This document shows, piece by piece, positions 10,235-19,129 of a stretch of 64,000 nucleotides of DNA. How positions within the stretch are numbered: the first letter of the stretch is position 1; each line of letters starts with the position of its first letter. The notes under the pieces were generated by a model. It searched no databases, had not been told where the DNA came from, and worked only from the letters and a program-made list of their open reading frames with translations. Made by a program: the position numbers and the translations under genes. Source of the stretch: Dysgonomonas sp. Marseille-P4677 (GTDB taxonomy: Bacteria > Bacteroidota > Bacteroidia > Bacteroidales > Dysgonomonadaceae); assembly GCF_016652235.1 (NCBI RefSeq), contig NZ_JAEPKU010000001.1, positions 99,161-163,160 of the forward strand, given 5' to 3'.

Positions 10235-11812
10235 ATGAAAAATATATTCAAGATACTATTACTAAGCGGAACATTAACCTTATTTAGTGGTTGTTCTGAT
10301 TTTCTAGAGCGACCTGTCCTAGGGCAAGAGAATCTAGATACATACTTTCAAAATGAAGAGGAATGCTTGAAACAAGTTGCTGGTTGCTATCAAGGTATCT
10401 TCTGGGATGGATGGTGGCAGATCCAAGCACCTACAGTAGGATTTGATATGTGTACAGATGATCTATGGATGGGTAATACAACTCAGTCGCAGAGCGATTG
10501 GATAAGGATGTCCCATTATGGAAATTCAAAAACAGATGGACCTTTGTCCAACTATTGGCAGTATCGCTACAAAGGAATATTGAGGTGTAACATCGTAATA
10601 GAAAAAGTTCCAGAGGCCCCTATAAAAGATGAAGATTTAAGGAAAAGAATGATTGCAGAAGCTAAATTTATTAGGGCATATCAATATTTCGAATTAGTGA
10701 AAAATTTTGGAGGAGTTCCTGTCGTTTTAGGAATGCTCATGCCTAATGAATTAGATGGAATTACGCGTAAATCTGTTGAAGAAACTTATGCTCAAATTGA
10801 ACAAGATCTGAAAGATGCGATTGCTGATCTTCCTGCCAAAAGTGAGTATGCTGCAAAAGATCTTGGACGAGCAACCAGAGGTGCGGCCATGGGTTACTTA
10901 GGTAAGGTATATTTATACCAGGACAAATATAGTGAAGCAGAAAAAATATTGGGAGAGTTGATTGATACTCAGGAATATGATTTGTGCCCAGATTTCAAAG
11001 ATGTTTGGTCTATTACGAATAATAATAATGTAGAATCATTATTTGAGGTTCAATATAGCTCCGATATTAGTTATAGTTTAGGGGGTAGGCTATCTGTTTT
11101 TACTGGCTCTCGTGATGATGATGGCTGGTCATGGGGACAACCGACAAGTAATTTGGAAAAAGCTTTTCTTGATGCCGGAGATGGCGAAAGGTTGAAATGG
11201 ACTATAATAAAACATGGAGATGATGTACCGGGCGATGATACCGAAAAAGCTAAAAATTATGTAATATCACCGAGTAAGCATAAATCGGCACGTATTAATA
11301 GAAAATTTTATATTCCTCACAATTTGAGACCAGAGCCATATGATGCTGATCATATCGATCTAAATTATCGTTTACTGCGTTTTGCAGATGTTTTGCTTAT
11401 GTATGCCGAGGCTGCAAACGAATTGGGGCACGATAGTGAAGCCCGTAAAGCTCTAAAAAGAGTTCGTGACAGAGTGAGTCTCCCAGAAATAACATCTTCG
11501 GGAAAGACCTTAAGGGATGCAATTCGTTTAGAAAGGAGATTGGAGCTAGCGCTAGAGAATCAACGCCTATATGATTTACGCCGTTGGACAGATGATAATG
11601 GCAAAAAGGCTCTTTGTAATGTTATGGGGCCCAATGGTACATTTGTAAAATATAATCTCTATGAATCTACAGATGAATATGAGACAACAAACCAGAAAGA
11701 AAATAGTAATAAAGGTATTACATTTCAGGAAAACAGAGATTTATTATTCCCTATACCTAATACAGAAGTTTTGCTTTCTGGAGGTAGTATAACTCAAAAT
11801 CCTAATTTCTAG
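10235..11812 (+). CDS. SusD-like glycan-binding outer membrane lipoprotein
   Basis: A 525-residue partner of SusC. The lipobox is FSGC (Cys20). The SusD-like N-terminal domain (NLDTYFQNEEECLKQVAGCY) and the RagB/SusD helical TPR scaffold (IAEAKFIRAYQYFELVKNFG, GRATRGAAMGYLGKVYLY) are clear. The C-terminal half has the typical YRLLRFADVLLMYAEAAN and IRLERRLELALENQRLYDLR segments, and the protein ends in a hallmark LFPIPNTEVLLSGG..QNPNF. It is complete. Together with the preceding gene it defines this region as a polysaccharide utilization locus. Confidence 0.95.
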   Translation: MKNIFKILLLSGTLTLFSGCSDFLERPVLGQENLDTYFQNEEECLKQVAGCYQGIFWDGWWQIQAPTVGFDMCTDDLWMGNTTQSQSDWIRMSHYGNSKTDGPLSNYWQYRYKGILRCNIVIEKVPEAPIKDEDLRKRMIAEAKFIRAYQYFELVKNFGGVPVVLGMLMPNELDGITRKSVEETYAQIEQDLKDAIADLPAKSEYAAKDLGRATRGAAMGYLGKVYLYQDKYSEAEKILGELIDTQEYDLCPDFKDVWSITNNNNVESLFEVQYSSDISYSLGGRLSVFTGSRDDDGWSWGQPTSNLEKAFLDAGDGERLKWTIIKHGDDVPGDDTEKAKNYVISPSKHKSARINRKFYIPHNLRPEPYDADHIDLNYRLLRFADVLLMYAEAANELGHDSEARKALKRVRDRVSLPEITSSGKTLRDAIRLERRLELALENQRLYDLRRWTDDNGKKALCNVMGPNGTFVKYNLYESTDEYETTNQKENSNKGITFQENRDLLFPIPNTEVLLSGGSITQNPNF

Positions 11813-11898
11813 AAATATAAAACTCTCAAGATTGGAAGGTATGCTCTATGTTTAGGGCATACTCTCTCATTTTGGAGATACAACTAATATCAATAATC

Positions 11899-13509
11899 AT
11901 GAAAATAGTAAAATGTTTGTTATACATTTGTTTATGTTTTGTAGGCATTTCTTGTAATGATACCCCAGAACCAACTATCGCTCCTGGCTCTGGACAAGAG
12001 CCTTCAGATGGTACTGCTAATGTTTCTGTTTTTTTTAATACAACATATCAGACTATAGAGAGCTTTTCGGCCTCAGATTGTTGGCTTCCTAATTATATTG
12101 GAACTTATTGGGACGAGAATGAGAAAGAAGGAATCGCAAAGCTTCTGTTTTCTCAAAATATAAAAGATGGACAGCCGGAAGGTATAGGTCTTTCTGGTTG
12201 GAGATTCAATCTAGGCGGAGGTACAGCTCAGCAAGGAGCAGCCAGCGATATTGAAGATCCTTCTCGTCGGGCTGAATCTTTTATGAATCCTACTGATGGG
12301 TCTCTGGACTGGACTAAGCAGTCCGGGCAACAATACTTTTTGCAAAAAGCGAAGAGCTATGGATGCGAACAATTTGTCATGTTTAGCAATACTCCTCCGG
12401 TATATATGACCCGTAATGGCAAGGGGTATTCTGCTATGGGGGCTTATTCTAACTTAAAAGAAGATAGCTACGACGATTTTGCTGAGTATATAACAACTGT
12501 TATAGATTATTTTAAAACAAATAAAGGAATTGACATTGCTTATATAAGCCCGGTTAATGAACCTCAATATAACTGGGATGGACCTGGACAGGAGGGTTCC
12601 GGCTGGCAAAATAGTGAAATTAAAAAGTTGGCTGTAGAAATAGATAAATCTATTGAAGAGAAAGGTTTAAATACCAAGATCCTGTTGTCGGAAGCGGCAG
12701 CTTGGAATTATTTGTATGAAACAGATGGAGATAATAACAGGAAAAATGTAATTTATAATTTATTTGACCAGTCATCGTCTAGCTATGTGGGAAATTTGAA
12801 ACATGTGGCACCCATAATAGCAGGCCATAGTTATTGGACAGATGGGACATGGTCTAAGTTGGTAGATACACGTACTATTGTTGCCTCTAAGGCTAGCGTT
12901 GCCGGTCTAAAAGTTTATCAGACAGAATGGAGTATGTTAGGAGATGGATATAGTGCGAATGAATTTGTAGGTTTTGATAATGCAACCTATATGGATATTG
13001 CATTGTATATGTCGAAGGTCATACATTGTGATCTTGTGTATGGCAATGTTGCTTCATGGTCTTTCTGGACAAGTGTTGATTTGGAACGTTGGAATCATAA
13101 AAATAGATTTTTACTGATAAAAGCTACTCCGGAAGGAGGAGTTTATGGTGATGTAAAGCAAAGTGGAACTCATGAAAGTACTAAGACTCTGTGGGTACTG
13201 GGTAATTATAGTCTTTTTATTCGTCCCGATTATAAACGTATAGGGTTTGAAATGAAAAATTCATCAAAAGATTTATTTGGCAGTGCCTATATCTCTCAGG
13301 ATAGTAAGAGGCTAGTTTGTGTATATACAAATTTGTCCAAACAGCAATATGATGCGAAGGTTGATTTGGATAATGCAGCGGTAAAATCTATAAAGAGATA
13401 TACTACTAGTCAAACACAGGATTTGGTAGAAGGAAGTATAATGGATGTGAATAGTTCTATTCTGATAAGTCCGAAATCCATCGTAACAGTCGTTTATGAG
13501 TTAAGATAG
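11899..13509 (+). CDS. GH30-family glycosidase, surface lipoprotein
   Basis: A 536-residue lipoprotein enzyme. The frame is open back to 11848, but the ATG at 11899 starts a clean lipoprotein signal (MKIVKCLLYICLCFVGISC), so I use it. The TIM barrel carries SPVNEPQYNW with predicted acid/base Glu221 and YQTEWSML with predicted nucleophile Glu343, as in clan GH-A family 30; the C-terminal beta domain follows (about 420-536). The sequence style (LSGWRFNLGGG, MFSNTPPVYMTRNGKG) resembles the Glyco_hydr_30_2 / endo-beta-1,6-galactanase branch more than glucocerebrosidases. That would pair logically with the GH2 enzyme for an arabinogalactan-type substrate, but this is inference; beta-1,6-glucan or xylan remain possible. 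Last gene of the operon. Confidence 0.85.
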   Translation: MKIVKCLLYICLCFVGISCNDTPEPTIAPGSGQEPSDGTANVSVFFNTTYQTIESFSASDCWLPNYIGTYWDENEKEGIAKLLFSQNIKDGQPEGIGLSGWRFNLGGGTAQQGAASDIEDPSRRAESFMNPTDGSLDWTKQSGQQYFLQKAKSYGCEQFVMFSNTPPVYMTRNGKGYSAMGAYSNLKEDSYDDFAEYITTVIDYFKTNKGIDIAYISPVNEPQYNWDGPGQEGSGWQNSEIKKLAVEIDKSIEEKGLNTKILLSEAAAWNYLYETDGDNNRKNVIYNLFDQSSSSYVGNLKHVAPIIAGHSYWTDGTWSKLVDTRTIVASKASVAGLKVYQTEWSMLGDGYSANEFVGFDNATYMDIALYMSKVIHCDLVYGNVASWSFWTSVDLERWNHKNRFLLIKATPEGGVYGDVKQSGTHESTKTLWVLGNYSLFIRPDYKRIGFEMKNSSKDLFGSAYISQDSKRLVCVYTNLSKQQYDAKVDLDNAAVKSIKRYTTSQTQDLVEGSIMDVNSSILISPKSIVTVVYELR

Positions 13510-13528
13510 CAAAAATGTAATAACTAAG

Positions 13529-13555
13529 AAAAAGCCGGTTTTAGCCGGCTTTTTT
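13529..13555 (+). terminator. Rho-independent terminator after the GH30 gene
   Basis: AAAGCCGG (13531-13538) pairs with CCGGCTTT (13545-13552) around a 6-base loop, followed by a T run. Flanking A and T tracts make it usable in both directions, so it may also stop the convergent Nudix-regulator gene. Confidence 0.9.
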
Positions 13556-13587
13556 ATGATTTGAATAACAAAATAGACAGACTCTTT

Positions 13588-14382
13588 TTAAAAATTATTA
13601 CTCATGAATTGTATACCATACTTTTCAGCATCTTCATACTTCTTCTCTATGAACGAGTATAGATTAGGTGACTTATGTGGTCCTACCTTTCTTATTTCAT
13701 TCAGTGCTTCAATATAACCGATTGATAGCATTTTTCTCTGAAAATTTCTTCTGTCTATTTCTCTACCTAAAATTGACTCGTAAATATTTCTCAATTCTGG
13801 CATTGTAAACTTTTCAGGTAATAGTTTATATCCAATTGGAATATATCCAATTTGTCTTCGTATTGTTTCCAATGCGGTATCTAATACCTCTTTATGGTCT
13901 GGGTAGAGTGCAGGGATTTCTTTTATATTAAACCAAGCACACTCTTCATGCTCGTCCGCTAATAATTGAATCTGTTCGTGCTTAATCAGAGCATAGTATG
14001 CGAGACTGATAAACCGATTACAGTTCCATTGTTCTCTTGGATATTCATCGTTGAAACGTTTTAGTATCTCCTTGTTGTTATCGTAATTGATTGAACCGTC
14101 TCTTCCGAAAAAATAAAATTGCTTCAGGTATGCATTGTGAAGACATGTTCGTTTTTTCAATATACGTAAGGCTGTTTCATCGGGATGTTCATCTTTTGCA
14201 ACGAAACTTCCTGGAAGCATCCATCTGTTGCTTACTTTAAATTTACATAACAAAACATTGATAGATCCCGCATGGAAGCCCAAGATGATGCAATCGACTG
14301 ATATATTTGGAATAAATATATCTGAATTATGGCTTAATTCATCACTAGACGAATTTTCTGTTTTCATAAATTGTTTTATCAA
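13588..14382 (-). CDS. Nudix-fold transcriptional regulator (NrtR/AraR-like), catalytically dead Nudix box
   Basis: A 264-residue protein with a Nudix domain (about 20-165) and a C-terminal winged helix (about 185-260: FTMPELRNIYESILG, DRRNFQRKMLSIGYI). This architecture is that of the NrtR group, which includes AraR, the arabinose regulator of Bacteroides. The Nudix box GX5EX7REUXEEXGU is degenerate: after GSFVAKDE the REUXEE segment reads LRILKK, so the metal-binding Glu pair is replaced by Lys-Lys. It should bind a ligand without hydrolysing it. Its start overlaps the stop of the upstream lipoprotein gene by 4 bases; a second Met at codon 6 is possible. The ligand is unknown: neither NAD genes nor arabinose catabolic genes are adjacent. 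Confidence 0.85.
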   Translation of the reverse strand: MIKQFMKTENSSSDELSHNSDIFIPNISVDCIILGFHAGSINVLLCKFKVSNRWMLPGSFVAKDEHPDETALRILKKRTCLHNAYLKQFYFFGRDGSINYDNNKEILKRFNDEYPREQWNCNRFISLAYYALIKHEQIQLLADEHEECAWFNIKEIPALYPDHKEVLDTALETIRRQIGYIPIGYKLLPEKFTMPELRNIYESILGREIDRRNFQRKMLSIGYIEALNEIRKVGPHKSPNLYSFIEKKYEDAEKYGIQFMSNNF

Positions 14383-15221
14383 TTGGTAAGTTCGCCAGTT
14401 GCTTTGTCTTTTTTATTGTCAAGGTAATAAATGTGATACTCAGCTTTCTCCTTAGCTGTTTTCAGGCTGTCAAGTTGTAACATCATTGTTGACAATTGGA
14501 AAGATTTGGAAATAGCAGATTTTATTGTTTGCGATATTTGATATGAATACTTCCCTTGTCCCTCAAGTGAGACTGTCAGCGGAACTTGGGCATTTGTAAA
14601 TATGAATCTAGCAATCCCGTTTTCGCTGTTTCCGGCAAAACGGATGATTTCGTACTCTTTTCCCATGTTTGAAAACCTATAATTGAGGCCATCATCATTT
14701 ACGGGTAAGGATTGGGCATATGAACCATCTTTTGTCGATACTTTTATCTGGTTATGTTTCTGTTTCGATCCAACAAATACACTTTCTATATACAAAGTAC
14801 CATCTTCTATTACTCCCGAACGTAAGGTTGTCTGAGTAATGACTCCTCCTGATACACTTTCCTTCGGTATATAAGTTCCGGTTTCTTGATATTCTTTATT
14901 CTTTTGAAAAGAAAAAGCGGCTTTCATCTTTGTTATCTCCGGTTCGTATAGGATAATAAGCGAGTCGCATTCTGTGATAGTTTGCACATTCTCTGCTCTT
15001 CTTATGGTGTCCAAAAAAGCTAATCCCGCCCTAATTTCATCATAAGATTTAGGATATAATATCTTTAAACTGTCAATTTCGTCTTTTGCTTTTTGGTACT
15101 GTTTTTCAGCATAAAACTGTCTCGCGATATTTAACCGCAATAAAGCTCCATCATCTTTTTTATTACATGAAAGAAGGAAAAGTAGAAGAAATATTAATGT
15201 ATTTCTATAATAATTCTGCAT
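14379..15221 (-). CDS. Hypothetical lipoprotein with N-terminal TPR-like region
   Basis: 280 residues. The signal ends LLSC (Cys19), so it is a lipoprotein. Residues about 28-60 (ARQFYAEKQYQKAKDEIDSL) look like one TPR-type helical hairpin. The middle (about 105-215) is beta-rich with SGVIEDGTLYIESVFVGSK, and the C-terminus is helical and charged (LDSLKTAKEKAEYHIYYLDN). I recognise the general type, common in Bacteroidales, but no specific function. It is translationally coupled (4-base overlap) to the Nudix-type regulator, so the two are made together. Confidence 0.7.
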   Translation of the reverse strand: MQNYYRNTLIFLLLFLLSCNKKDDGALLRLNIARQFYAEKQYQKAKDEIDSLKILYPKSYDEIRAGLAFLDTIRRAENVQTITECDSLIILYEPEITKMKAAFSFQKNKEYQETGTYIPKESVSGGVITQTTLRSGVIEDGTLYIESVFVGSKQKHNQIKVSTKDGSYAQSLPVNDDGLNYRFSNMGKEYEIIRFAGNSENGIARFIFTNAQVPLTVSLEGQGKYSYQISQTIKSAISKSFQLSTMMLQLDSLKTAKEKAEYHIYYLDNKKDKATGELTN

Positions 15222-15402
15222 AAACTGCTAGTTGTTTTGATATCCTGATATAATAGTATCACAGTGCCAAATTACAAATTATTTTTGTTTGATTATTCTT
15301 TTCGTAAAAGAAAAATGTAAGCATTTTATAGAAATACATATTTTAAGGACACCAACTGAGATAAATGACTAATCAGATTGAATTTAATAGTTTTTTGTCA
15401 AT

Positions 15403-15552
15403 ATGGATGATCTTGTAGTGTCACTATTACTTTTATTCTGTGGCATGATAGTTTGGTGGCTTTTTCACTATTTAATTTTTTGCGGCGAACAGATAGATGT
15501 CCACCTTGGTTGCTTATTTGTGTTCCACTCATTAACAACAGATGAGTGCTAA
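15403..15552 (+). CDS. Possible small hydrophobic protein (49 aa)
   Basis: ATG at 15403, TAA at 15550-15552. The product would start MDDLVVSLLLLFCGMIVWWL, a plausible single membrane segment, followed by a Cys-containing tail. No promoter element or ribosome site clearly precedes it, and chance ORFs of this size are common, so this is only a candidate. It overlaps the inverted repeat at 15526-15548. Confidence 0.2.
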   Translation: MDDLVVSLLLLFCGMIVWWLFHYLIFCGEQIDVHLGCLFVFHSLTTDEC

Positions 15553-15619
15553 TTGCCACTTACTTAGTGAGAAAATGAAAAGGACTGGAGTGTTAGAATG
15601 ATTTTGCTGACAGAATTAT

Positions 15620-15627
15620 TATCTTTG
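15620..15627 (+). promoter_or_regulatory. -7 element for the cca operon
   Basis: TATCTTTG, a perfect TAnnTTTG match, giving a leader of about 75 bases before the CCA-adding enzyme. A TTTG at 15603-15606 is closer than the usual spacing. Confidence 0.65.
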
Positions 15628-15705
15628 CAGTCCTTGTTAGTTAGAACCATCTAAATCTCTAAGGATTAAAATTGCTCCATCTTAGAAAGCTACTTTATAA
15701 GTATA

Positions 15706-17154
15706 ATGATAGATAATTCGGAATTTAATATAGAAAATTGGTTGCAGAATAAATTCTCCGCACAGATTTTTGAAATAATATCTCAGGTTGCTGATGATAT
15801 GCATTTGGAATGCTATGCAATAGGAGGGTATGTACGTGATATTTTTTTACATCGCCCATCTAAAGATATTGATATAGTAACGGTAGGTAAGGGTATAAAA
15901 TTAGCTGAGGCTGTAGCAAAAGTATTAGGGCGAAAAGCTCATCTTTCAGTTTTTAAGAACTTTGGAACCGCTCAAATAAAATATAAAGATATTGAGGTCG
16001 AGTTTGTAGGTGCCCGTCGTGAATCGTATCAGAGAGATTCACGTAAACCTATAGTAGAAGACGGAACGCTTGAAGATGATCAGAATCGTCGCGATTTTAC
16101 AATAAATGCTTTAGCTGTATGTCTTAATAGAGATAGATTTGGTGAATTATTAGACCCTTTCGGCGGACTAAAGGATATGGAGAACTTGATAATTCGTACA
16201 CCTCTGGATCCTGATATAACATTTAGTGACGATCCTTTGCGTATGATGCGGGCTATTCGTTTCTCTTCTCAATTAGGCTTTGATATCGAGCATGAAACTT
16301 TCGATGCTATAACTCGCAATAAAGAACGTATCAATATTATTTCAGGAGAAAGAATAATTGACGAATTGAATAAAATAGTGTTATCTCCAAGGCCATCTGT
16401 GGGCTTTTTGCAATTGGATAAAACAGGCTTGCTACCTATTATTTTCCCTGAATTAGTGGCATTAAAAGGTGCTGAAACTAAAGAAGGGGTTGGACATAAA
16501 GATAATTTTTATCATACACTCGTTGTTTTAGATAATATAGCTAAACATACCAATGATTTATGGTTGCGATGGGCAGCGATTCTACATGATATAGCAAAGC
16601 CTGCGACTAAGCGATTCGATCCTAAGCTTGGTTGGACCTTTCATAATCATAACTTTATAGGAGAAAAGATGATTCCCGGAATATTCCGAAGGATGAAGCT
16701 CCCTTTGAATGAGAAAATGAAGTATGTACAGAAGATGGTGACTTTACATATGCGTCCACAGGTGCTGGTCGATGAGGATATCTCAGATTCAGCAGTACGT
16801 CGTCTTTTATTTGAGGCGGGTAATGATATTGAAGATTTGATGACCTTGTGCGAGGCAGATATAACATCGAAAAATCCGGAAAAAGTACGTCGTTATCTAC
16901 GTAATTTTGAAATTGTACGTCAGAAGTTGAAAGATATTGAAGAAAAAGATCATGTCCGTAATTTTCAACCGCCAATAGGAGGAGAAGAGATTATGGATAT
17001 ATTTGCTCTTCCGCCCGGACCGGAAGTAGGTAGATTGAAGTCCTCAGTAAAGGATGCCATATTGGATGGTGTTATACCGAATGAATACGAAGCGGCCTAT
17101 AAATATATAGTTGAGAAAGCAAAAAAAATAGGATTGAAGCCTGTGAAGAAATGA
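15706..17154 (+). CDS. cca: CCA tRNA nucleotidyltransferase with HD domain
   Basis: A 482-residue class II nucleotidyltransferase that adds or repairs the 3' CCA of tRNAs. The active-site segment is [10 protein letters not shown] followed by DIDIV (about residues 40-60), with the [11 protein letters not shown] and [17 protein letters not shown] motifs that bind RNA and nucleotide. A C-terminal HD domain ([16 protein letters not shown], about 285-300) suggests a phosphohydrolase activity at 2',3'-cyclic ends. Poly(A) polymerase shares the fold, but Bacteroidota of this type normally carry this single enzyme as CCA-adding. Its stop overlaps the next start by 4 bases. Confidence 0.9.
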   Translation: MIDNSEFNIENWLQNKFSAQIFEIISQVADDMHLECYAIGGYVRDIFLHRPSKDIDIVTVGKGIKLAEAVAKVLGRKAHLSVFKNFGTAQIKYKDIEVEFVGARRESYQRDSRKPIVEDGTLEDDQNRRDFTINALAVCLNRDRFGELLDPFGGLKDMENLIIRTPLDPDITFSDDPLRMMRAIRFSSQLGFDIEHETFDAITRNKERINIISGERIIDELNKIVLSPRPSVGFLQLDKTGLLPIIFPELVALKGAETKEGVGHKDNFYHTLVVLDNIAKHTNDLWLRWAAILHDIAKPATKRFDPKLGWTFHNHNFIGEKMIPGIFRRMKLPLNEKMKYVQKMVTLHMRPQVLVDEDISDSAVRRLLFEAGNDIEDLMTLCEADITSKNPEKVRRYLRNFEIVRQKLKDIEEKDHVRNFQPPIGGEEIMDIFALPPGPEVGRLKSSVKDAILDGVIPNEYEAAYKYIVEKAKKIGLKPVKK

Positions 17155-18299
17155 AAAAGAAAAACTTTACTCTTATATTAATCCATTTCGATAAGGAGCA
17201 TTTTGGAAAGGATTTTTTTCTGCTTCCATTTTACATAAAGCAGGTTTATGATATGGATGTTACTATTGTATACCCTCAGACCCATCTGAATGAAGATATG
17301 CCGACAACATTAAGAGGAGTGAAGTTATATCCCATAAAACATGCCGAGAATAAAAGTTTGAATTTGTATTTTTTGAAAGTAGCTTTTTATTTATTCAAAA
17401 ATGCGAGAAAGATTGATGTTTTAATGACTTTCCATATCTTTATGAGGGCAGGGAAAATAGCATTGCTTTACAAGTTGTTGAATCCTAAAGGAAAATCGTA
17501 CGTTAAGTTAGATATTCCTATCTATATTGCAGATCGTATTTCAGCATTTTTCAATAATGGAGGAATAAAGGCTAAACTCAAAAAGAAGGCTTATAAGTCT
17601 TATTTTAAAAATGTGGATTTATTTTCTTGCGAAAGTACGGATGCTTATAATCGTTTGTTTAATGATGAAAGTTTAGCCCCTTATTTTAAGGATAAACTTA
17701 TTATATTAGAAAATGGTTGCGATGATCAATTGATAGGTGAATTAGGCGTTTCTGCAAGGGGATTTGATGAAAAAGAAAATGTATTTATAACTGTCGGACG
17801 ATTAGGTACTTTCGAAAAGCATACCGAGTTGTTTATGCAAGCTCTTGAGAAGACAGGAATGAAAGGTTGGAAGGCTTATTTAATTGGTCCAATACAGGAA
17901 GAATTTAAAGAGTATATAGATAATTTCTTTCTGCGCAATCCACATTTGAAAGAGAACGTTGTATTTATAGGGGCTATTTATGATAAAAAAATATTGTGGG
18001 ATATATATAGTAAAGCTAAAGTGTTTGTCCTTTCTTCCAGAACAGAGAGTTCGGGGATTGTTCTGTACGAAGCTAAAATATTTAAGAACTATATAGTTAC
18101 TACCCCTGTAGGTGCTTCGGCCGATGTTGTTGGCGATGGGTGCGGATGCACTACAGATATGAATGATCCAGCGGTTTTGTCGGATATCCTGAATAGTATC
18201 ATCTTAGGGAAGAGAAAAATAGATGTGTATGAAGGTATAGATATCACACAATTATATTGGAGTAATCAAGTTAAAAAGTTGAATTTGATTTTAAAGTGA
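17151..18299 (+). CDS. Glycosyltransferase, GT4-like (GT-B fold)
   Basis: 382 residues, no signal peptide. The C-terminal half has the GT-B donor domain: [20 protein letters not shown] (about 205-225), [11 protein letters not shown], and the nucleotide-sugar site [15 protein letters not shown] (about 290-305), where Glu-x7-Glu is the usual GT4 signature. The acceptor is unknown; surface polysaccharide or glycolipid is likely for this family. It starts with ATGA overlapping the cca stop, so it is translationally coupled, and dihydrofolate reductase follows after 8 bases. The three genes form one operon with no obvious common pathway. Confidence 0.8.
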   Translation: MKKKNFTLILIHFDKEHFGKDFFLLPFYIKQVYDMDVTIVYPQTHLNEDMPTTLRGVKLYPIKHAENKSLNLYFLKVAFYLFKNARKIDVLMTFHIFMRAGKIALLYKLLNPKGKSYVKLDIPIYIADRISAFFNNGGIKAKLKKKAYKSYFKNVDLFSCESTDAYNRLFNDESLAPYFKDKLIILENGCDDQLIGELGVSARGFDEKENVFITVGRLGTFEKHTELFMQALEKTGMKGWKAYLIGPIQEEFKEYIDNFFLRNPHLKENVVFIGAIYDKKILWDIYSKAKVFVLSSRTESSGIVLYEAKIFKNYIVTTPVGASADVVGDGCGCTTDMNDPAVLSDILNSIILGKRKIDVYEGIDITQLYWSNQVKKLNLILK

Positions 18300-18307
18300 A
18301 AATTAAT

Positions 18308-18808
18308 ATGGGAAAAATATCAATAATAGTGGCGGCAGACGAGAATAACGCAATAGGTAAAGATAATAATCTACTATGTTATTTGCCTAACGATTTAAAA
18401 TATTTTAAATCTATAACAGATGGGCACTCTGTGATTATGGGACGTAAGACGTTTGAGTCTTTACCGAAAGGTGCATTGCCAAATCGGCGCAATATTGTTA
18501 TAACCAGAAATAAGGATTTACGGTTTGACCGCTGCGAAATGTGTTCCTCGATAGAGGAGGCTATAGCTCTGTGTGAAGATGAGACAGAGGTTTTTATCAT
18601 AGGTGGTGGTTCAGTCTATAGGGAAGCAATGAAATATGCAGATAAACTTTATCTGACACGTATACATCATTCTTTCGAGGGCGCTGATACATTCTTTCCG
18701 GAAATAAATGCTTCGATATGGAATAAAGCATCTGAAGAGGATCATACTGTTGATGAAAAGCATAAATATGACTATAGTTTTATCACTTTCAATAAAATAA
18801 AACGTTAA
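18308..18808 (+). CDS. folA: Dihydrofolate reductase
   Basis: 166 residues; reduces dihydrofolate to tetrahydrofolate with NADPH. The family motifs are all present: IIVAADENNAIGKDNNLLCY (N-terminal substrate site), HSVIMGRKTFESLP (NADPH site), RRNIVITRN, and VFIIGGGSVYREAM. The catalytic acid falls in the LPNDLKYFK segment (Asp). The frame is open to a GTG at 18296, but the ATG at 18308 gives the standard N-terminus. It follows the glycosyltransferase by 8 bases. Confidence 0.95.
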   Translation: MGKISIIVAADENNAIGKDNNLLCYLPNDLKYFKSITDGHSVIMGRKTFESLPKGALPNRRNIVITRNKDLRFDRCEMCSSIEEAIALCEDETEVFIIGGGSVYREAMKYADKLYLTRIHHSFEGADTFFPEINASIWNKASEEDHTVDEKHKYDYSFITFNKIKR

Positions 18809-18813
18809 TATAC

Positions 18814-18844
18814 TTGCTTATATTAAATAAACATCCTATTTTTG
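18814..18844 (+). promoter_or_regulatory. Promoter of rpmH
   Basis: TTG (18814-18816), a 20-base spacer, and a TATTTTTG -7 element (18837-18844). This is a full Bacteroidetes-type promoter. The leader is about 40 bases and contains GAAGGAAAA. Confidence 0.75.
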
Positions 18845-18890
18845 CAACCCGAAACTCGAAGGAAAATAATAACAGAAAATATATATAGAG

Positions 18891-19043
18891 ATGAAAAGAA
18901 CTTTTCAACCATCAAACAGAAAAAGAAAAAACAAACATGGTTTTCGCTCTAGAATGGCTACTGCAAATGGACGTAGAGTGCTTGCAGCCCGCAGAGCAAA
19001 AGGTAGAGCAAAACTTTCAGTTTCTGACGAATACAGCAAATAA
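18891..19043 (+). CDS. rpmH: Ribosomal protein L34
   Basis: A 50-residue protein, short enough to be missed by length filters. It begins [20 protein letters not shown] and continues [20 protein letters not shown], the highly conserved L34 sequence, followed by a short acidic-polar C-terminus (SVSDEYSK) seen in Bacteroidota. It belongs to the 50S subunit. It is unlinked here to rnpA and dnaA, its partners in many other bacteria. It has its own promoter upstream. Confidence 0.98.
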   Translation: MKRTFQPSNRKRKNKHGFRSRMATANGRRVLAARRAKGRAKLSVSDEYSK

Positions 19044-19102
19044 TATTCTTTAGTAAGATTTATTGCTTAAATATACGAAGTAGGAATTATGATAATAATT
19101 CT

Positions 19103-19110
19103 TACTTTTG
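19103..19110 (+). promoter_or_regulatory. -7 element for the CvpA gene
   Basis: TACTTTTG, 19 bases before the ATG at 19130. No -33 element at the expected distance. Confidence 0.5.
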
Positions 19111-19129
19111 TTGTATATAGTCACTCGTT

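Larger units (their letters stand above)
15222..15705. other. 484-base divergent intergenic region
   Basis: It lies between the lipoprotein (minus) and the CCA-adding enzyme (plus). It holds a possible 49-codon ORF (15403-15552), a perfect 7-base inverted repeat CACTCAT-N9-ATGAGTG (15526-15548) that could be an operator, and a TATCTTTG promoter element (15620-15627). No tRNA or known riboswitch is visible. Confidence 0.5.
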
